Shown here: positions 1 through 11,580 of the stretch, piece after piece | Layout: the number at the start of each line of letters is the position of its first letter | How positions within the stretch are numbered: position 1 is the first letter of the stretch | Origin: Arenicola marina | Taxonomy: Eukaryota > Annelida > Polychaeta > Arenicolidae | DNA length: 64,000 bases | NCBI GenBank assembly: GCA_964019135.1 | Contig: OZ025260.1 | Coordinates: forward strand, 20,826,254 to 20,890,253 | Direction: 5' to 3' | Translations under genes and position numbers: made by a program | The notes under the pieces: generated by a model | Database searches by the model: none | Told to the model about the DNA's origin: nothing | The model's input: the letters and a program-made list of their open reading frames with translations, nothing else

Positions 1-214
1 AGTAATTGTAATGTAGCCTGCTTTTCGGTCCTCTGTATAATCATCAAAGACATAATTTGTGAAACGAAATGCCGCTTTTTTAGGATATCTTTATGCACAT
101 GAGAGCTAAATATGGGTCAAGAATCTCTGCACTTGGGCTTTGACTCGCTTTTACAGCGAGTTCGTGTGATATGATATAAACAGGTCATACTTACATTTCC
201 TGTTGGTACCTTAA

Positions 215-645
215 GAGAAGCTCGTAAATTGTCCTCCTTATGTTCTTGACAGCATTATTCTTCAGTTTTAGAACCATATACTCAGTTTGGACAGCAGTTT
301 TAATATAGGCTACTTTATACAGGCAGACATTTCAAGATTGCTTTGATTCTTCATCTTTGTAATGTATATATGCCATTTTGTAATTAGGACAATTAGATTA
401 ATGTTTTGCAACAATAAGTCTCCAGTGAAGAGAACTCCAAATATAACGTCGATGATAAATAAAGGTATTTTGGTGTCCAGGATAACTAATGCTTTCTTCT
501 AATTTCGACCAAATGTGTCTAGTGCACAAACAGTGTGCGATGAAATGTTCTGAAGTTGCAATATTTCCACATGCCCTTGACATATCTTCCATTTGAGTAG
601 ATTACTAGGCCTACTACAAGCTAAAACCCTATGCAGAATCTTAAG
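215..645 (-). mobile_element. LINE relic, C-terminal end of the reverse-transcriptase ORF
   Basis: Read on the minus strand, three frames in succession give peptides typical of the tail of a non-LTR retrotransposon polyprotein. The first resembles KILHRVLACSRPSNLLKW, the second is a Cys/His segment (CGNIATSEHFIAHC followed by R-x-x-W), and the third is hydrophobic (INLIVLITKWHIYITKMKN). Their order matches the post-RT region of many LINE proteins, where a C-x2-C...H...C knuckle precedes a hydrophobic end. At least two frameshifts separate them, so this is a decayed 5'-truncated copy. No RT core is in the window and the clade cannot be given. The call rests on motif memory; a protein search with the three peptides would decide it. 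Confidence 0.5.
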
Positions 646-1004
646 CTGCCCCCCCCCCCTCTCCCGGTCGTCAGTTTTTATGTTTTTGTCACATTCTCGG
701 AGATACGTTATAGAACATTCTGAAGTCTTAGAGATTAGATATTACTTTCCCTAATTCTGCAGTATGTATGGTAACCATGCGGCTATCGCTGAGGAGTTGA
801 GAGTACACATCCCAGTGATGCATCACGTGACCCCACTCTAGGCTGGTACCCAGAGCCATCACGCTGCGGTCCCAGTTTCCCACTCACTCTCCAGTCGCCA
901 GAGGTCGCTCTTGATTTCCCACGCCCGCGTCCCCTTCCTCGTGCAACCCAGTCTCACGCCGCCATCCTCATCCCTGTCCCCTCGTAAGCCCCCATCCCCC
1001 TCTC
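646..1004. other. no gene seen; poly-C tract and C-rich sequence
   Basis: A run of C lies at about 648-658, followed by ordinary sequence that becomes pyrimidine-rich towards 1 kb. I see no reading frame, RNA gene or repeat structure here. Confidence 0.5.
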
Positions 1005-1340
1005 CACCCCTCTCCCGCTGACTTTTCATATAACATCATCCCTCTTCCCACCACCACATGTACTCTCAACCTGTCCTCACTCCTCCCCCCCTTCTCGCTG
1101 TCTTTTTATATAACTTCATCCCTCTTCCCACCACCACATGTACTCCCAACCTGTCCTCACTCCTCCCCCCCTCTCGTTGTCTTTTTATATAACTTCATTC
1201 CTCTCCCCACCACCACATGTACCCCCCCAACCTGTCCTCATGCACCCCCAAGCCTCCAGCACCCCGCCCCTCCCGCTGTCGTATACTATCACTTTATCCC
1301 TCTCCCCACCACGACTTGTACCCCTAACCCCTGACTTCAC
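1005..1340. repeat. pyrimidine-rich tandem repeat, about 80-bp unit, roughly 3.5 copies
   Basis: The phrase CCCACCACCACATGTAC recurs near 1048, 1128 and 1208 and in a diverged form near 1305, giving a period of 80 bp and then a longer last step. Each unit also carries a TTTTTATATAACTTCAT segment. The plus strand is almost free of G. Open frames across it on both strands are by-products of the composition. Confidence 0.75.
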
Positions 1341-1649
1341 CCCCAGCCTGAACGACTCTCTACCTTCCAAACCCTACCCTCCCCCTTCCGGCGCCCGTGT
1401 CCCTGCCCCTGATAGACCCCACCCCCGCCCTCCTCCCATCCCCCGGGTGTGGCTGGGCTGCACTCGCCGAGTCAGACACGTGTCACAGCCTCGGTGGGAT
1501 AGGCGACGGGACGGAACAGCGAGCCTTCCTCTTCCTGGCTGTCTTACCGTTAATTGTGGGAGGACAAGCACATGTGGGAGGTCTAGAGGGACAAGCACAC
1601 AATGCCCGGTGGGACGGCCGGTGGCGGGCCACGCAATCAAATTATAGCT

Positions 1650-1870
1650 CTCCTTAAAAAATTGTGTGACGTCACGCCTTTGTCTCAAGTGTTTATTATC
1701 TTGAAGAATGGATCGAAAAACAGACCTAGCCGTGTTGTTTTAACGTAAGTGTGCGTTATTCAAATAAAGAACGGTAAAACAGTGCTTTATTTTAATAATG
1801 AACGGAAAACTGTGCATTATCTAGATAAAGCTGAACTGAGCGGAGCCGAGTTGGCTGGTGTTGGCAGAAC
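1650..1870 (+). repeat. dispersed repeat with internal ~30-bp subrepeats; inverted relative at 54.4-54.6 kb
   Basis: A head reading GACGTCACGCCTTTGTCTC is followed by several imperfect subunits of the form AGTGCATTATCTAGATAAAG / ATAAAGAACGG. The reverse complement of 54,400-54,625 has the same head (GACGCCACGCCTTTGTCTTG) and the same kind of subunits in the same order. No coding capacity or termini were recognised, so the class is unknown. Confidence 0.55.
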
Positions 1871-1895
1871 TTGCCAATTTCAAAACAAACAATGG

Positions 1896-2027
1896 AATGC
1901 ATAAATCAATGTTAAGCACCAAAGGGGCGGGGGTTAGATCAGAAATCTCAAAATATGTGAAATGCATAAGTCAATGTTGGGCACCAAAAGGGCGAGGGTT
2001 AGATCAGAAATCTCAAAATATGTGAAA
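1896..2027. repeat. two-copy tandem duplication, 65-bp unit
   Basis: AATGCATAA at 1896 and 1961 and AAATATGTGA at 1951 and 2016 mark two adjacent copies that differ at only a few positions. It looks like a recent local duplication. Confidence 0.8.
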
Positions 2028-4327
2028 TTCCACAGTTATCGATTGCATACATTTCTCATTATATCCGTCAGATCGCTTTTCGGGGGGCAAGGTTTTCACG
2101 AAACTGAGAAGCAATGACTTCCAAAATGTCTACTTCATCCACGCCTTCCCACCCCTACCCTCCCCCCTGGGGCTTCACAATGACGAACCGTTGTTTCCAC
2201 ATGCATTCGTCGGGCAGTGCAATTGACCCAATAGTCAATTCCTGTGTCCAAACGTGAGCACGTTTCATGCCTTGTTATAACAATTTTATAAGTACGTTAA
2301 AGAACTCGCTGTCATGCATTCCCCAAATAAACCACTCGACGCTATCGCGTCTTGTGCTTTATTTTGGCGAATGCACTCCAGCTCGTTTAACTAGTACAAA
2401 GAAAACCACACAGTTTGAATGTGCCACACTTGTCTCTGAGGTCCTTAATGTTGCAATACCTTTTCTTCCTCGTGTCATTGTTTGGCTAGTGGATGATGCG
2501 ATTAGCCGCTGGATGCCTTGCAGCAAGCTTAATAACTGAATGACTTTCTAAACTACAGTCAGCATGCTAGACCTATATTAATAAGGGTTGCATTGAAAAA
2601 CTTACTGTCAACGTTAAGGTTTTTTTAATGGTTGGCAAATATCCATTACTTTTGCTTAGCAGAAGGGAATGTGTGTTATTTACGGTATATAATTGGAGTG
2701 TTCACTCCAATAACTGTGCACTATTGAAGTACACTGTAGTATGCATATGTGACTGTCAATAGATCGTTCCAGATACCCCAGGCGACATCTATAGTCAAAT
2801 ATATACACTGCGTGTTCCGGGTCATAAAACCGATTATCGCATGCGTTTACCATGCATGCCTACGGACTTCCCTGTAATTATTACATAGTGGAATCACAGC
2901 TTATATTTCACTAGATTAAGACCAGTTTAACAGTTCTACCTGTTAGGCTCCCGTTCGATATTCCTGGTTGCTACGCAACAATGCCACTCGAGTGAACTCA
3001 AGAACAATTAAGTCATAATCGGCACACATCTGTTACCAAGTTATGTATCCTGTACAACATGTATTCCTGAATCAGATTTGTGATATATCTAGACAAAATA
3101 GATGCCAGAACGATCATTATTTCCGCGCTGAAGAACAGCAGCAAACCGAGAATATGGCCGCTTTCCTATCACGCGCAGCGTAGTGACAGTCATTACATTC
3201 GCCGGTTGGCATTTATATCAGCTGTTTTCTCGGCTTTTATACCTCCATCTTGTTCTTAACATGGTATTATTTGATAGTTAAGATATTTTTCTGTACAGAG
3301 TGTACTTTGTTTTTGTTAACCTAATAGTATGATAAACTGTTGAAACTTATGCAGCTATAAGTCATTACTTGCCTTTTACATGGTATGCAGCGCAGAGCGA
3401 GCTATTTTCCCGAAACATGCGCCTGCCAGAATTTCCCTGGAACTCGACCCCTTAGTATTATATCTTAAGCTTATAATTCAGTGTAGTCTATGAAATACAC
3501 TGAATGAACTAGACGTGGATACAGACACAGTAAATAAGACATTTATTAATAATTAAATGTCATTGTCTATAACTAATTCAACGATACTGACATAAATCAA
3601 TCAGTAGCAAATTATTTATGTGACCAATGTTGGAGATGATCGTACGTCCTTGACCTTGCTCTTAACAGCTGTCTCGACAAACCTAAGGAGCATTTATTTT
3701 TCCTCTGCCCTCGAGTCTGCCCTCGAGAATTGACAAGAAAGTCAACATCGACAGCGACATAGGGTATACTGGTTCTGTGCTAGAGCCCGTATCGTGCACA
3801 TGATTTACGAACACACCTTACTTTGACGGTCCGACATCGTCATATGCAGTATAAATTTGCAATTGAACAGGTAGCAAGGACCATATAACCTCACGTCGCC
3901 CTGGATATAATACATGCAATACACACGATTTATCTGTGGCCGGGTCTGTATCCCAGCTCCACCCCCTCTGCCAATTTACTTAATGCCCAACTTTGGATTG
4001 CTAAGCGGATTGCTCTGACCTTCAACGATATGGCGCCTTAGTACCTTAACCTTTCTATTTGATAGGGCAGATACGGCAGTTTTCTTGGATCAATTGGTTC
4101 GCAGACTGAGCTGCAGATCAAGAGTTCGACGGTTCACGCCATGACGCCTGCGTCTCAGAAAGTTTAATCCAACCCCATTCCGGGGAGTTTCTTGGCTTAA
4201 TGCACTCGGAAGTGGCAAGCAATACCAACATTTTCATTTGAGGCGATATTTGCCAATGGCCTTTGTGAACAGGGGATCGTTTCACTAAAAGTTATGAGCT
4301 CGTAACCGTATCTTTTTCATGCATCAA
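2028..4327. other. no gene recognised
   Basis: About 2.3 kb of ordinary base composition. The only long frame, 90 codons near 2.27-2.54 kb on the plus strand, has no recognisable motif and no splice or promoter support. I see no repeat structure or RNA gene that I can defend. Confidence 0.5.
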
Positions 4328-4506
4328 CAGGGGCGGTTGCTCTCTGAAAACTTGAGACCGGGGGAGTTGCTCTATGAAAAACTTGCGACAAGGGGTGGGG
4401 GGGAGCGGTGCTCGGAAAAGCCGACTTTAACAGTGTATGTTCAGGTTCCCAAGGGGGGGGGGGGGTGCAACCTCCGTAACCCCCCCCCCCCCTAGATCCG
4501 ACCCTG
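4328..4506 (+). mobile_element. short non-autonomous hAT-like element (MITE)
   Basis: The left end reads CAGGGGCGG and the right end CTAGATCCGACCCTG, which are imperfect inverted copies of the hAT-type end CAGGGGCGGATCTAG. The pentamer ATCAA lies directly outside both ends, a candidate target duplication. The interior (GCTCTCTGAAAACTTG, then GACTTTAACAGTGTATGTTC, then a long G run and a C run) matches the element at 62,818-63,042. The G and C runs can pair with each other. No transposase is encoded. Confidence 0.6.
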
Positions 4507-5488
4507 ATCAATTGAATGGCGGATCATAATTTTACGAGCAACGGAAATGAGCGTGATACTATTATTCAAAATCGTCTTTTCCATATATTGATGATACATT
4601 TAACACTTTTCATGTAGGCTATATTCGGACATTACAGCTTTTAAATTGTATGAGCAAAAGTTACGAGATCTTAGTGAAATGACACCCAGATTTAAAGTTA
4701 CATCCTCAAACCACTCATCAAGCGACCAATCTTTTTCCGCCGTTTTCGTATAGAGTTAGCTGACACTACGGCCTCAGTTACTGTTTACATTTTGTTTTAG
4801 AACTCATTCATTCAGTATTCGAGAAATTGTCAAACAGTAACAGCTTCATTGTTGCACAGAGATTGATGTATAGCACGGTGATATACAGTTAACGATCACT
4901 TGGTACACTTGTAACACATAATTGTAATTAATTGCAATTAATAGGTGGATATGTTGATTATATTTCACATAAAGTACGTTGTAAACCGAATATAATCTCA
5001 CTTTTTAATTCTAAAACATCCGGTTCGTCTTAGTTGTGTCTTCCTTTCTGTTAAACTGAAAGACAAACTTGTCTTGCACGATATAATAGTGCAGTTAAAA
5101 TGAGATGATCCGGAGAGAACAGCTGGCAAAGTACATGGTGCGTGCTGTGTAGTCACGTGTCATTAGTCTTCCGGATCTGATGGACCACGTGGTATTATGA
5201 CGTCATACGGGGCCATTTACATGTTTTAGCCATGTTCATATAATCTCATGTTACCAGTAATTTTCCGGAAAACCACATATAAACATCCTTCTAGATTAGG
5301 TCGTTGGAATCAACTGATGCGTCCCAGCCCATTGAGGGGTGGGGGGGGGGGGCACACAGGCTGAAATCATAACCATACAAAATAACGCAGGAAAGGTTAG
5401 TTTCTCAGAGGTTAGGTTATGTTAGGTCAGCAATTGGTCAGCATTTAATTAAGGTATGTTTGTCAGACCCAAGAAGTCAGGACGTATG
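4507..5488. other. no gene recognised; small cluster of promoter-like motifs
   Basis: Mostly AT-rich sequence. A palindromic E-box CCACGTGG at 5185-5192 and a full CRE TGACGTCA at 5198-5205 lie next to each other. A poly-G tract sits near 5339-5352. There is no associated exon that I can see, so the motifs may be chance. Confidence 0.4.
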
Positions 5489-5565
5489 CATAGGCGGATA
5501 AAGGGGGAGGGGGGTCGTCCCCGGTCCCAAGCTTTCCTCCTTTTAAATTCCTGAATCCGCTTCTG
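5489..5565. mobile_element. very short MITE-like element
   Basis: The left end CATAGGCGGATAAAG and the inverse of the right end, CAGAAGCGGATTCAG, match at most positions. GTATG directly borders both ends as a possible 5-bp target duplication. At 77 bp it is only two arms and a G/C-rich middle. The TIR resemblance to the hAT-like ends at 4328 and 62,818 is loose. Confidence 0.4.
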
Positions 5566-5897
5566 GTATGATTTGTTAGGCTATTTACGATGATGATACT
5601 ATAGAATCCGAGCCGGAGAGAAGGAGAGGGGCAGGGCGTGTCTGGAGAATATCTGCTCCGGGAATGCTGGCAAAACTACGGAGCTAGTACGTCGTCTACG
5701 AACAGCCCGATCCCGTAAGTCCTAAGTCATATTTAATAGGCGTTGAAAGTGTTTGTCACGGACACATTGTAGAGATTAACTCAACCTACGTCACGGGGAA
5801 TTAATGTGAGAAAGTCTAAAAGTACATCGCCACAAAGTCCAACATGCAGGAAAGAACGATTTTTTTCGAACTTTAAGGAGATAGAAGAAAGCATTTT

Positions 5898-5901
<4 letters not shown>

Positions 5902-5943
<42 letters not shown>
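5902..5943. repeat. (TA)n microsatellite
   Basis: An uninterrupted run of about 21 TA dinucleotides. Confidence 0.95.
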
Positions 5944-5944
<1 letters not shown>

Positions 5945-6479
5945 CCAGGCGAAGCCCCTAATAAGATGTACTGAAGTGACCCTCATGGCCGTGCCGGGAC
6001 CTTACCATCACCCGTCGTTGCATGTGTGTCTTCATTTTTGTGGAAGGTAATTTGAAAACATACAGAGATTCACTTGTTTATCACTTCGAATGAGTGGAAT
6101 TCTTGCGGTTTCTTGCGCGCGGTTAGCAGAATTGTAGATCCTAGCATTGCGGATTCTGTGACTGTTGGACGGGCAAACACTTTGGCAAGACAAGTTGCGA
6201 CTTGGGGGGCATTGATAAGAGGCTAAAGGAAAGAGCCGGCCGCGCAACGTGTTTCGTCTTTGTCAGGGTTTCTTTTTTCTTCACCGCAGTCACTCGCGGT
6301 TGGGACTCGCGGCAGTCGTTACCACTAATACCGGAAGTGGTCCTTAAAAAGAACATCCCCTCACCACGCTGAGCAGTTTACCTGGAGCTCTCTTTTTACA
6401 CCTATCCATTCCGCCGCAGCCACCCCTTTCCCTCCCGTTACCTTGATAACCGTAGAATGTAGTTGCAATGAGCGGCTTG
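5944..6479. other. no gene recognised
   Basis: Mixed-composition sequence between the TA run and the G-rich block. Frames of about 70 codons on the minus strand lack any motif I know. Confidence 0.4.
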
Positions 6480-7145
6480 GGGGTGAAGCGTTACCCCGAG
6501 GGGAGGGAATCGAGGGATGGGGTGGGTAAGTGGGTGGGGTGGGGTGGGTTGTTTTAATAGCAGAATTGAGGGAGAGGCCCTGAGGAATGACGGGGTCTAG
6601 GTGAGGGTGGGTGAGGGTTGGCACCAGAGAGGGGAGCCGAGGGCGGCCAGCGGGGTGGTATTGGGGGAGGGGGTGGGGGGGGGGCAGCAACAATCGGGCT
6701 TTAGTGCGGGCTGTTCTCGTTAAAACAAAATGAACGAGCAAAAAGACAGACCGGGGAAACAAAACGACTGGTTGTGGAAGACGAACGACGCCGAACGGAT
6801 CGGAGGCCGGTTTTTGAGGTGTGTTCCGTTGGGCGTTTTTTTGCCCCCCGCCTTCCGCCCGCTATCCGCCGCTATCCACCCGGGCGACCAGCGCCTGTCG
6901 GGGTGAATCCCCTCTGGCCCACCACCCATCAACCCGTGTTTGATGCGCATCTTTTTGGGAGGTCGATAACCGATAAAAGAACCTTTGGAAAGGATTGGGA
7001 AGAGGGAGAGAGAGTGAGATGGGGTAGGGGCGGGGGGGTATCAATGGGGAGGTGTGGGGCGGGGGGGGGGAGGGAGGGAGGGAGGGACGGGACGGTGTAT
7101 GGGAGGAGGGAATAGGTTGGGAATGAAGGGGGGGGGGGCTGGGGG
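6480..7145. repeat. G-rich low-complexity region
   Basis: The plus strand holds many GGGTGGG, GGGGTGGG and GGGAGGGAGGGAGGG runs (the last near 7068-7090), so it has dense G-quadruplex potential. Frames crossing it on both strands are biased towards Pro/Ser or Gly/Arg and look non-coding. Confidence 0.7.
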
Positions 7146-7576
7146 TGGCGGGGGTATAGTCGACGCGTCAGGCTTCACGGTCCCGAGGCTCTATCGGAGA
7201 TTCTTTATCTAGCGTGGCGATAAATCTGCTGCGCTGGTGGGTCTTGAACACCAGAAGCTTTCGACAAAGCGTATGTTTCCCATTGCGGCGATGAAAATTT
7301 ATGGTTGCCTATATTGTATAGGCGCTGCTGATCAAAAGACGCTGCGAAACATATTTCACTGGGTTGCTGGCCTATCTCTACCCATGCAGCGGAAATAGCT
7401 AGAAGAGGAGGGTCAGGGGATAAATGAGGGAGAAGAAGGGGGAAAAGGGGGAGAGGGGAAGAGCCATGTCCTAGCCTGGAGTGGGTGTATGGTACAGCTT
7501 AAAGCCTGTAGCGAGAGGAGGACATGTCCAGACCCTGGTTGTGGCTAGGGGGAGAGGGGGCGGGGGTGGAGGGGGT
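7146..7576. other. spacer before the G-rich minisatellite; no gene seen
   Basis: Ordinary sequence that turns purine-rich on the plus strand (AGAAGAGGAGG-like phrases from about 7.4 kb). Nothing coding or structured was recognised. Confidence 0.4.
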
Positions 7577-10500
7577 GGAGCGTTGGCTGGAGTGACGGGG
7601 GGAGTAGGATCGTTGGCTGGAGCAGCTGTCGGAAGGGAGCGTCGGATGGAGCAGCGGGGGGAGTGGGAGCGTTGACTGGAGTGGCGGGGGAGTGGGAGCG
7701 TTGGATGGAGCAGCGGGGGGAGTGGGAGCGTTGGCTGGAGTGGCGGGGGAGTGGGAGCGTTGAATGAAGCAGCGGGGGAAGTGGGAGCGGTGAATGGAGG
7801 GGCGAGGGAGTGGGAGCGTTGGCTGGAGTGGCGGGGGAGTGGGAGCGTTGAATGGAGCAGCGGGGGGAGTGGGAGCGTTGAATGGAGCAGCGGGGAGAGT
7901 GGGAGCGTTGGATGGAGCAGCGGGGGGAGTGGGAGCGTTGACTGGAGTGGCGGGGGAGTGGGAGCGTTGAATGGAGTAGAGGGGGAAGTGGGAGCGTTGG
8001 CTGGAGTGGCGGGGGAGTGGGAGAGTTGAATGGAGCAGCGGGGGGAGTGGGAGCGTTGGCTGGAGTGGCGGGAGAGTGGGAGCGTTGAATGGAGCAGCGG
8101 GGGGAGTGGGAGCGTTGAATGGAGCAGCGGGGAGAGTGGGAGCGTTGGATGGAGCAGCGGGGGAAGTGGGAACGTTGAATGGAGCAGCGGGGGGAGTGAG
8201 AGCGTTGAATGGAGCAGCGGCGGGAGTGGGAGCGTTGGCTGGAGTGGCGGGGGCGTGGGAGCGTTGGATGGAGCAGCGGGGGCAGTGGGAGCGTTGAATG
8301 GAGCAGCGGGGCGAGTGGGAGCCTCGGATGGAGCAGCGAGGGTACTGGGAGCGTTGAATGGAGCAGCGGGGCGAGTGGGAGCGTTGGGTGGAGCAGCCGT
8401 CAGAGTGGGAGCGTTGGCTGGAGCAGCGGGGTAGTGAGAGCGTTGCCTGAAGGGGCGGGGGGAATGGAAGCGTTGGATGGAGCAGCGGGAGGAGTGAGAG
8501 CGTTGCATCGAGTGTCGGGGGAGTTGGAGCGTTGGATGAAGCTGCGGGGGAAGTTGGAGCGTTGGCTGGAGCAGCGGGGGGGGGGGGGGGGAGCGTTGGC
8601 TGGAGTGGCGGGGGCGTGGGAGCGTTGGATGGAGCAGCGGGGGGAGTGGGAGCGTTGGCTGGAGTGGCGGGGGCGTGGGAGTGTTGGATGGAGCAGCGGT
8701 GAGAGTAGGAGCGTTGAATGGAGCAGCGGGGCGAGTGGGAGCGTTGGATGGAGCAGCGGGGGGAGTGGGAGCGTTGGCTGGAGTGGCGGGGGCGTGGGAG
8801 CGTTGGAGGGAGCAGCGGGGGGAGTGGGAGCGTTGAATGGAGCAGCGGGGCGAGTGGGAGCGTTGGATGGAGCAACGGGGGTACTGGGAGCGTTGAATGG
8901 AGCAGCGGGGCGAGTGGGAGCGTTGGATGGAGCAGCGGGGGGAGTGGGAGCGTTGAATGGAGCAGCGGGGCGAGTGGGAGCGTTGGATGGAGCAGCGGGG
9001 GGAGTGGGAGCGTTGGCTGGAGTGGCGGGGGCGTGGGAGCGTTGGATGGAGCAGCGGGGGGAGTGGGAGCGTTGAATGGAGCAGCGGGGCGAGTGGGAGC
9101 GTTGGATGGAGCAACGGGGGTACTGGGAGCGTTGAATGGAGCAGCGGGGCGAGTGGGAGCCTTGGATGGAGCAGCGGGGGGAGTGGGAGCGTTGCATGGA
9201 GCAGCGGGGCGAGTGGGAGCGTTGGATGGAGCAGCGGGGGTACTGGGAGCGTTTAATAGAGCAGCGGGGCGAGTGGGAGCGTTGGATGGAGCAGCGGGGG
9301 GAGTGGGAGCGTTGAATGGAGCAGCGGGGCGAGTGGGAGCGTTAGATGGAGCAGCCGTCAGAGTGGGAGCGTTGGCTGGAGCAGCGGGGTAGTGAGAGCG
9401 TTGCCTGAAAGGGCGGGGGGAATGGAAGCGTTGGATGGAGCAGCGGGGGGAGTGAGAGCATTGCCTCGAGTGGCGGCGGATTTGGAGCGTTGGATGAAGC
9501 TGCGGGGGAAGTTGGAGCGTTGGCTGGAGCAGCGGGGGGGGGGGGGGCGTTGGCTGGAGTAGCGGGGGGAGGGAGAGCGTTGGTTGGAGCAACGGAGGGA
9601 GTGGGAGCGTTGGCTGGACTGGTGGGGAGAGTGGGAGCGTTGGATGGAGCAGCGGGGGTACTGGGAGCGTGGAATGGAGCAGCGGGGCGAGTGGGAGCGT
9701 TGGATGGAGCAGCGGGGGGAGTGGGAGCGTTGAATGAAGCAGCGGGGCGAGTGGGAGCGTTGGATGGAGCAGCCGTCAGAGTGGGAGCGTTGGCTGGAGC
9801 AGCGGGGTAGTGAGAGCATCGGGGGGGGGGGGACGTTGGCTGGAGTAGCGGGGGAAGTGGGAACGTTGGCCGGAATGGCGGGGCCAGTGGGAGCGTTGGA
9901 TGGAGCAGCGGGGGGAGTGGGAGCGTTGGCTGGAGTGGCGGGGGCGTGGGAGCGTTGGATGGAGCAGCGGGGGGAGTGGGAGCGTTGAATGGAGCAGCGG
10001 GGCGAGTGGGAGCGTTGGATGGCGCAGCGGGGGTACTGGGAGCGTTGAATGGAGCAGCGGGGCGAGTGGGAGCGTTGGATGGAGCAGCGGGGGGAGTGGG
10101 AGCGTTGAATGGAGCAGCCGGGCGAGTGGGAGCGTTGGATGGAGCAGCGGGGGTACTGGGAGCGTTTAATAGAGCAGCGGGGCGAGTGGGAGCGTTGGAT
10201 GGAGCAGCGGGGGGAGTGGGATCGTTGAATGGAGCAGCGGGGCGAGTGGGAGCGTTAGATGGAGCAGCCGTCAGAGTGGGAGCGTTGGCTGGAGCAGCGG
10301 GGTAGTGAGAGCGTTGCCTGAGAGGGCGGGGGGAATGGAAACGTTGGATGGAGCAGCGGGGGGAGTGAGAGCGTCGCCTCGAGTGGCGGGGGAGTTGGAG
10401 CGTTGGATGAAGCTGCGGGGGAAGTTGGAGCGTTGGCTGGAGCAGCGGGGGGGTGGGCGTTGGCTGGAATAGCGGGGGGAGGGAGAGCGTTGGTTGGAGC

Positions 10501-11580
10501 AGCGGAGGGAGTGGGAGCGTTGGCCGGAATGGCGGGGGCAGTGGGAGCGTTGGCTGGACTGGTGGGGAGAGTGGGAGCGTTGACCAGAGCATCGGGGGGG
10601 GGGGGCGGGGGAACGTTGGCTGGTGTAGCGGGGGAAGTGGGAACGTTGGCTAGAATGGCGGGGGCAGTGGGAGCGTTGGATGGAGCAGCGGGGGGAGTGG
10701 GAGCGTTGGCTGGGGTGGCGGGAGCGTGGGAGCGTTGGATGGAGCAGCGGTGGGAGTGGGAGCGTTGAATGGAGCAGCGGGGCGAGTGGGAGCGTTGGAT
10801 GGAGCAGCGGGGGTACTGGGAGCGTTGAATGGAGCAGCGGGGCGAGTGGGAGCGTTGGATGGAGCAGCGGGGGGAGTGGGAGCGTTGAATGGAGCAGCGG
10901 GGCGAGTGGGAGCGTTGGATGGAGCAGCGGGGGTACTGGGAGCGTTTAATGGAGCAGCGGGGCGAGTGGGAGCGTTGGATGGAGCAGCGGGGGGAGTGGG
11001 AGCGTTGAATGGAGCAGTGAGGCGAGTGGGAGCGTTAGATGGAGCAGCCGTCAAAGTGGGAGCGTTGGCTGGAGCAGCGGGGTAGTGAGAGCGTTGCCTG
11101 AAAGGGCGGGGGGAATGGAAGCGTTGGATGGAGCAGCGGGGGGAGTGAGAGCGTTGCCTCGAGTGGCGGGGGAGTTGGAGCGTTGGATGAAGCTGCGGGG
11201 GGGGGGGGGGGTGGAGCGTTGGCTGTAGTAGCGGGGGGAGGGAGAGCGTTGGTTGGAGCAGCGGAGGGAGTGGGAGCGTTGGCCGGAATGGCGGGGGCAG
11301 TGGGAGCGTTGGCTGGACTGGTGGGGAGAGTGGGAGCGTTGACCAGAGCATCGCTGGCGGGGGGGACGTTGGCTGGTGTAGCGGGGGAAGTGGGAACGTT
11401 GGCCGGAATGGCGGGGGCAGTGGGAGCGTTGGCAGGACTGGTGGGGAAGAGTGGGAGCGTTGACCAGAGCATCGGGGGGGGGGGAGGGGGAGTGGGAACG
11501 TTGGCTGGAATAGCGGGGGGAAGTGGGAGCGTTGGCTAAAGGAATTGGTGGAGGGGGGAACGTTTGCTGCAGTAGCAGCC
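7577..11580. repeat. G-rich minisatellite, ~30-bp unit with higher-order structure
   Basis: The basic unit is GTGGGAGCGTTGGATGGAG followed by CAGCGGGGGGA, near 30 bp, with variants reading GGCTGGAGTGGCGG or GAATGGAGCAGCGG. About 130 units fill 4 kb. A marked variant block starting CCGTCAGAGTGGGAGCG and continuing through GGTAGTGAGAGCG, CCTGAAAGGGCGGG and GGATGAAGCTGCGGG recurs at 8397, 9355, 10,268 and 11,048, with a partial one at 9773. This is a higher-order repeat of roughly 780-960 bp. The unit is a multiple of three with no stops in several frames, so open frames of up to about 700 codons appear on both strands. They have no start context, introns or domain and are not called as genes. 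Almost all C is on the minus strand, so the plus strand is a strong G-quadruplex and R-loop candidate. Confidence 0.97.

Noticed and set aside
4085-4180. GGTTCGCAGACTGAG / GAGTTCGACGGTTC, possible tRNA-derived SINE boxes
   Set aside because: Spacing and order do not fit an A-box/B-box pair and no second copy was found in the window.
6361-7115. Pro-rich and Gly/Arg-rich frames on both strands in the G-rich block
   Set aside because: Their composition is imposed by poly-G and poly-C runs, and no domain is present.
7499-9592. Very long minus-strand open frame (about 700 codons, Pro/Ala/Ser-rich) and its plus-strand counterparts
   Set aside because: They follow from a stop-free repeat unit whose length is a multiple of three. 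Several frames are open at once on both strands, with no domain, intron or start context.
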